Below, piece after piece: positions 5,729 to 8,317 of a stretch of 8,317 nucleotides of DNA. This stretch comes from Bin22 sp034428635 (lineage in GTDB: Bacteria > Chloroflexota > Dehalococcoidia > Lucifugimonadales > UBA3495). Made by a program: the position numbers and the translations under genes. Under the pieces are notes generated by a model. That model had not been told where the DNA came from. It searched no databases and saw only the letters and a program-made list of their open reading frames with translations. Position 1 is the stretch's first letter, and each line of letters starts with the position of its first letter. Location of the stretch: NCBI GenBank assembly GCA_034428635.1, contig DAOUHR010000173.1, positions 1 to 8,317 on the forward strand, written 5' to 3'.

Positions 5729-6214
5729 ATGAATTCTCATGCCGGTGGAGAATCGCAGGGCGCAAACGGAGTCGACAGCTTGCCGGCCCGGCCGGTGAGT
5801 TACGATGAAGTCTGCCGGGGTCTGGAAACCCTGTGCGAGTTGATAGCTTCCTCGCCAGATGGCTGGCGGCCCGACGCGATAGTAGCCGTGGCGCGCGGGG
5901 GCTTGGTTCCTGCCACCCATGTCTGTCATTATTTTGATTGCCCCATCTACTTCATATACAACGACGTGCTGCTGGATACGCTGGACGGCCATCACCGAGT
6001 CCTTATAGTAGACGAGATCAATGATACAGGCAGCACCTTCCAGCGCATCCAGAGCGGGATTTTCAGCCAGCCGCCCAATGACAACCTGGACGTAAGGTAT
6101 GCCGTCCTCTACACCCGCCACACTACGAGCTTTGTGGCCGACTATTATCTGGACTTTGAACCCTATTTCCTGAAGGACTCCACCTGGCAAGATTTCCCAT
6201 GGGAAAGGCCATAG
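5729..6214 (+). CDS. Type I phosphoribosyltransferase, probably of the hypoxanthine/xanthine-guanine type
   Basis: This encodes a 161-residue cytoplasmic protein likely to join a nucleobase to PRPP. It has a VAVARGGLVPA segment (52-62), the PRPP-binding loop VLIVDEINDTGST (91-103) with the acidic pair in DE and the DTGST phosphate grip, and a C-terminal WQDFPWE (153-159). A terminal FPWE is typical of the COG2236/Gpt-like purine phosphoribosyltransferases, so a purine substrate is the best guess; the exact base cannot be read from sequence. The first 20 or so residues are low-complexity and may not be conserved. The ATG at 5729 is preceded by a GGAGG at 5708-5712 that is rather far away (16 bases); a GTG at 5795 would remove the odd N-terminus. 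It lies 11 bases after lgt and ends the plus-strand run, convergent with recJ. Confidence 0.8.
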   Translation: MNSHAGGESQGANGVDSLPARPVSYDEVCRGLETLCELIASSPDGWRPDAIVAVARGGLVPATHVCHYFDCPIYFIYNDVLLDTLDGHHRVLIVDEINDTGSTFQRIQSGIFSQPPNDNLDVRYAVLYTRHTTSFVADYYLDFEPYFLKDSTWQDFPWERP

Positions 6215-6240
6215 GTTCCTTGCCAGTGGTTCTGCTTACC

Positions 6241-6262
6241 GGGTCATTGGTTAGCCAATCCC
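6241..6262. terminator. Possible weak bidirectional terminator between the phosphoribosyltransferase and recJ
   Basis: Between the convergent stops, ATTGG (6246-6250) pairs with CCAAT (6255-6259) around a TTAG loop. The stem can be extended by GGG (6241-6243) with CCC (6260-6262) across a two-base bulge. No run of T follows on either strand, so it is not a classic intrinsic terminator. Its position is the main argument. Confidence 0.3.
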
Positions 6263-7960
6263 TTAACCAGAACGGAAATCCTCCACTATCAGGCTAATCT
6301 GCCGTCTTCCCTGCCAGGTGTCTTCACTGACCGTGTAGACCAGGTCTACAAGAGCGCTCTGCTGGTCCCATTCCTGTGCCCGATTGAATACCAGGGCGGC
6401 AAACTGTTGACTGCCGTCGCTGACCAGCAGTTTCAGGTGCTGTCCAGAGTTTCCCATTGCCCACACATTCTTCACTCTCAGCCCGCGGGACAGGAACAAA
6501 GGACGCGGGTTGCCGATTCCAAAGGGCTCCATATCCGCCAGCGCGCCCATGAATCCGGGTGTCAGGTCGGACAGGGAGATTTCTGCATCTATTTCCAGGA
6601 CGGGTTCGGTTTCCCGGCCCTTAAGCGCTTCCCGTGCCAATGCCGTCAATCTCTCCTCCAACTCGGCAACGTTGTCGGGACATGTGGTGAATCCTGCGGC
6701 CTGGGCGTGTCCGCCGTGCCGGACAAACAGGTCGGCACAGGCATCGAATGCCCGGACCAGGTTAAACTCAGGAATGCTGCGGCCGCTGCCCACCAGGGTA
6801 TTGCCATCCACCTTTGCCAGGGCCACCGCTGGCCGCATGTAAGTTCTGGAAAGCTGCCCGGCCACCAGTCCGGCAATGCCGGGAGTTATAGCCGGGTCCT
6901 CAACCAGGATGAATTGCGGAATTTCCGCCTGGCCATCTACGCTGGCGCGGGCTGCGCCGAAGGCCCGGAGGGTCAACTTCTGCCGTTCTCGGTTTTGATC
7001 TTCCAGCCGGGCAGCCAATATCTCCGCCTCGTCAGACCTCCGTGTGGTTAGCAGCCGCAGGCTGTCCATGGCGTGGCCCATCCGGCCGGCTGCATTGAGC
7101 CGGGGAGCAATTTGAAAAGCAACCGTTTCAGTGGTGACGGGTTTGTCCTCCAGCCTAGCCAAACCGTACAGGGCCCTGAGCCCCGGGCGGCAAGTCTTGG
7201 CCAACTCTGCGAGACCTTCCTTCACCAGGTAACGGTTTTCGTCCTGAAGCGGCACCATGTCGGCAATTGTGCCCAGGGCGGCCAGTTCCAGCAGGCGCCG
7301 GGGCGCGGGCAGCCCCACTAACTGGTAAAGACCCTGGACCAGTTTTAGCGCCAGTCCGGCGCCGCACAGGTGGGAGAAGGGGTATTCGCTGCCCGGCATT
7401 GTGGGATTGATTATTGCAGTGGCCCGGGGAAGTACGGCCGGCGGGGCGTGGTGATCGGTGATTATGACGTCAATGCCCAGGGACCTGGCCAATTCCACTT
7501 CGGCGAAAGATGAAACACCGCAGTCTACGGTTACGATTAGTTCCACGCCCTTGTCTGCAAGATAGCGGACGGCCTCCTTCGAAAGGCCGTGACCTTCGGA
7601 AATACGGTCGGGCAGGTACGGTATTACTTCAATGCCGTGGTCAGCCAGCCCTTCAACCAGAATGGCGGCTCCGGTGATGCCGTCCACGTCAAAGTCGCCC
7701 ACTATTCCTGCCCGGCACGGCTGCTGAGGTGACAGCTTGGCAGGCATTGTCCGTCTGAGTCGGCACAGAGCGTCCTCCATACCGGAAAGACGCATGGGAC
7801 AGTAGGGCAGTCGGTGAGGAGGTTTGAGGAAAAGTCGCAACTGTAGCTCAGTCTCAATACCGCGGCCAATCAGCGTCCTGATCAGGGGAGCAGGCACGGA
7901 ATCAGGAAAGTCGATACCACCGTCTCTTTCAGGTACTTCTTTCAGCTTCCATTTCTGCAT
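6263..7960 (-). CDS. recJ: Single-stranded-DNA-specific exonuclease RecJ
   Basis: RecJ degrades single-stranded DNA 5' to 3' in RecF-pathway recombination, base-excision and mismatch repair. The 565-residue protein is close to the E. coli length (577) and has every expected landmark. These are GDFDVDGITGAAIL (88-101, metal-binding motif I), TVDCG (144-148), TDHH (168-171, the DHH signature), LCGAGLALKL (198-207), GTIADMVPLQDENR (230-243) and RLNAAGRMGHA (287-297). The DHHA1 domain follows, with GSGRS (391-395) and HGGHAQAAGFT (415-425), then an OB-like domain with FGIGNPRPLF (480-489). No active-site residue is missing. I chose the ATG at 7960 (MQKWKLKEV) because it matches where RecJ proteins normally begin. 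A TTG at 8029 would add 23 residues of proline-rich sequence with no ribosome site. Neither start has a strong Shine-Dalgarno sequence. The upstream partial gene points the same way. Confidence 0.95.
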   Translation of the reverse strand: MQKWKLKEVPERDGGIDFPDSVPAPLIRTLIGRGIETELQLRLFLKPPHRLPYCPMRLSGMEDALCRLRRTMPAKLSPQQPCRAGIVGDFDVDGITGAAILVEGLADHGIEVIPYLPDRISEGHGLSKEAVRYLADKGVELIVTVDCGVSSFAEVELARSLGIDVIITDHHAPPAVLPRATAIINPTMPGSEYPFSHLCGAGLALKLVQGLYQLVGLPAPRRLLELAALGTIADMVPLQDENRYLVKEGLAELAKTCRPGLRALYGLARLEDKPVTTETVAFQIAPRLNAAGRMGHAMDSLRLLTTRRSDEAEILAARLEDQNRERQKLTLRAFGAARASVDGQAEIPQFILVEDPAITPGIAGLVAGQLSRTYMRPAVALAKVDGNTLVGSGRSIPEFNLVRAFDACADLFVRHGGHAQAAGFTTCPDNVAELEERLTALAREALKGRETEPVLEIDAEISLSDLTPGFMGALADMEPFGIGNPRPLFLSRGLRVKNVWAMGNSGQHLKLLVSDGSQQFAALVFNRAQEWDQQSALVDLVYTVSEDTWQGRRQISLIVEDFRSG

Positions 7961-8150
7961 TGCGATTTCGGTTGACCTGCCTTTATTGAAGCCACGCCAG
8001 GGCGGGTCGGGCCTGTCAGGCAGTGGCAAGATAGAACGAGTCAGCTGGAAAGGGATGGCAGTCGTGAACAGCGTTGTCTTTGTCCGGCAACTAATCAGTG
8101 GGAGGTTAACCCAACGGGCAAGAATCCGCTACGGGCAACTGTCAGTTGAC
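7961..8150. other. Intergenic region between the right-edge gene and recJ
   Basis: These 190 bases hold no gene I can support. On the minus strand I find no convincing -35/-10 pair for recJ, so recJ may rely on read-through from the gene upstream. The region contains a short repeated element, GGCAACT followed by TCAGT, at 8086-8099 and 8134-8146, and a perfect inverted repeat CAACTG-T-CAGTTG at 8136-8148 just after the stop of the upstream gene. Confidence 0.5.
8136..8148. repeat. Short perfect inverted repeat beside the stop of the right-edge gene
   Basis: CAACTG (8136-8141) and CAGTTG (8143-8148) are reverse complements separated by one base. With so small a loop it is more likely a protein-binding palindrome than an RNA hairpin. 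An overlapping repeat pairs CAGTT (8143-8147) with AACTG (8153-8157) around GACTT, which could form a small hairpin at the stop codon. No T-run follows. Confidence 0.4.
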
Positions 8151-8317
8151 TTAACTGGAGGGGGTGGAAGGGGGCTGCCTGGGGGGGTCGCCGCGTCTAC
8201 GTTCCTCGCGGCGCCGCTCCCGGAGTTCCTGGCGCAACAGGTTGGCAGCGGTAATCTTGTCCACGAAGTTGCTGATAAAAATATAACGGAAGTCGTAACC
8301 CCATGCCGTGTCCCAGG
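8151..8317 (-). CDS. C-terminal end of an unrecognised protein with a basic, proline-rich tail (partial)
   Basis: A minus-strand frame enters from the right edge and stops at TAA (8153-8151), giving 54 visible residues. It begins WDTAWGYDFRYIFISNFVDK, continues with ITAANLLRQELRERRREERR, a highly charged probable helix, and ends in GDPPRQPPSTPSS. The aromatic-rich first part followed by an Arg/Glu helix and a Pro/Ser tail is protein-like, and the other two frames give implausible sequence, so I regard it as coding. The aromatic-hydrophobic stretch before the charged tail would suit the cytoplasmic end of a membrane protein, but I do not recognise the family. A run of seven C on the coding strand (8187-8181) lies in the tail and is prone to length error, so the last residues could be affected by a sequencing slip. 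Confidence 0.65.
   Translation of the reverse strand, partial: WDTAWGYDFRYIFISNFVDKITAANLLRQELRERRREERRRGDPPRQPPSTPSS
8160..8187 (+). other. G-quadruplex-like motif on the plus strand
   Basis: The plus strand has GGGGG (8160-8164), TGGAA, GGGGG (8170-8174), CTGCCT and GGGGGGG (8181-8187). The last run can supply two tracts with a one-base loop, so the whole fits the four-tract rule with loops of 5, 6 and 1 bases. It overlaps the 3' end of the right-edge gene on that gene's template strand. It may simply reflect a proline-rich coding tail in GC-rich DNA. Confidence 0.5.

Noticed and set aside
5064..5765. A 233-codon minus-strand frame opposite lgt
   Set aside because: lgt is certain on the plus strand, and the antisense product has no hydrophobic or motif structure.
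6407..7051. A 214-codon plus-strand frame opposite recJ
   Set aside because: RecJ motifs on the minus strand are continuous through this stretch; the plus-strand product is Gln/Gly/Cys-rich shadow sequence.
7961..8029. N-terminal extension of RecJ from TTG 8029
   Set aside because: The extra 23 residues are proline- and arginine-rich and unlike RecJ N-termini. There is no ribosome site before the TTG, and MQKWKLKEV at 7960 is a typical RecJ beginning.
1..8317. Mobile elements, phage genes, toxin-antitoxin pairs, CRISPR arrays or tRNA genes
   Set aside because: I looked for terminal inverted repeats, transposase or integrase motifs, regularly spaced repeats and tRNA-like T-loops and found none. 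The only tandem repeat is the 15-base one inside a coding region.

Overview
This GC-rich bacterial window is tightly packed with housekeeping genes. It holds a complete large (Alu-domain) SRP RNA gene, eight complete protein genes and two partial genes at the edges. The large SRP RNA points to Bacillota, Chloroflexota, Thermotogota or a similar lineage rather than Proteobacteria. High GC, GTG/TTG starts and the style of the Lgt and GalU proteins make Chloroflexota my best guess. That is an inference at modest confidence, because no rRNA is present.

Layout. (1) Positions 1-2453, minus strand: galU (UTP-glucose-1-phosphate uridylyltransferase) leads a compact cluster. It is followed by a six-helix DUF4386-like membrane protein, a four-helix DUF2269-like membrane protein, and a DinB-fold protein cut by the left edge. 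Gaps are 13-32 bases, which suggests one transcript from an extended -10 promoter at about 2474-2482. (2) Positions 2454-2735 form a divergent intergenic region holding the galU promoter and a strong consensus-like promoter for the SRP RNA. (3) Positions 2736-3008, plus strand: the SRP RNA gene. (4) Positions 3034-6214, plus strand: rsmA/ksgA, ispE, lgt and a type I phosphoribosyltransferase, with 11-38 base gaps. No terminator is visible between the SRP RNA and rsmA, so the SRP promoter may feed the whole run. (5) Positions 6263-7960, minus strand: recJ, convergent with the phosphoribosyltransferase. (6) Positions 8151-8317, minus strand: the C-terminal end of an unrecognised protein with an arginine-rich, proline-rich tail, overlapping a G-quadruplex-like motif.

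The plus-strand genes cover ribosome biogenesis (RsmA), isoprenoid precursor synthesis by the MEP pathway (IspE), lipoprotein lipidation (Lgt) and nucleobase salvage. The SRP RNA supports insertion of membrane proteins and secreted proteins. GalU supplies UDP-glucose for envelope or storage polysaccharide, and RecJ handles single-stranded DNA in repair.

I looked for an undescribed system and do not see convincing evidence for one. The points most worth a second look are the departures of Lgt from the E. coli active-site residues, the SRP RNA running into rsmA without a terminator, the in-frame 15-base tandem repeat in the DUF4386-like gene, and the unidentified tail gene at the right edge.
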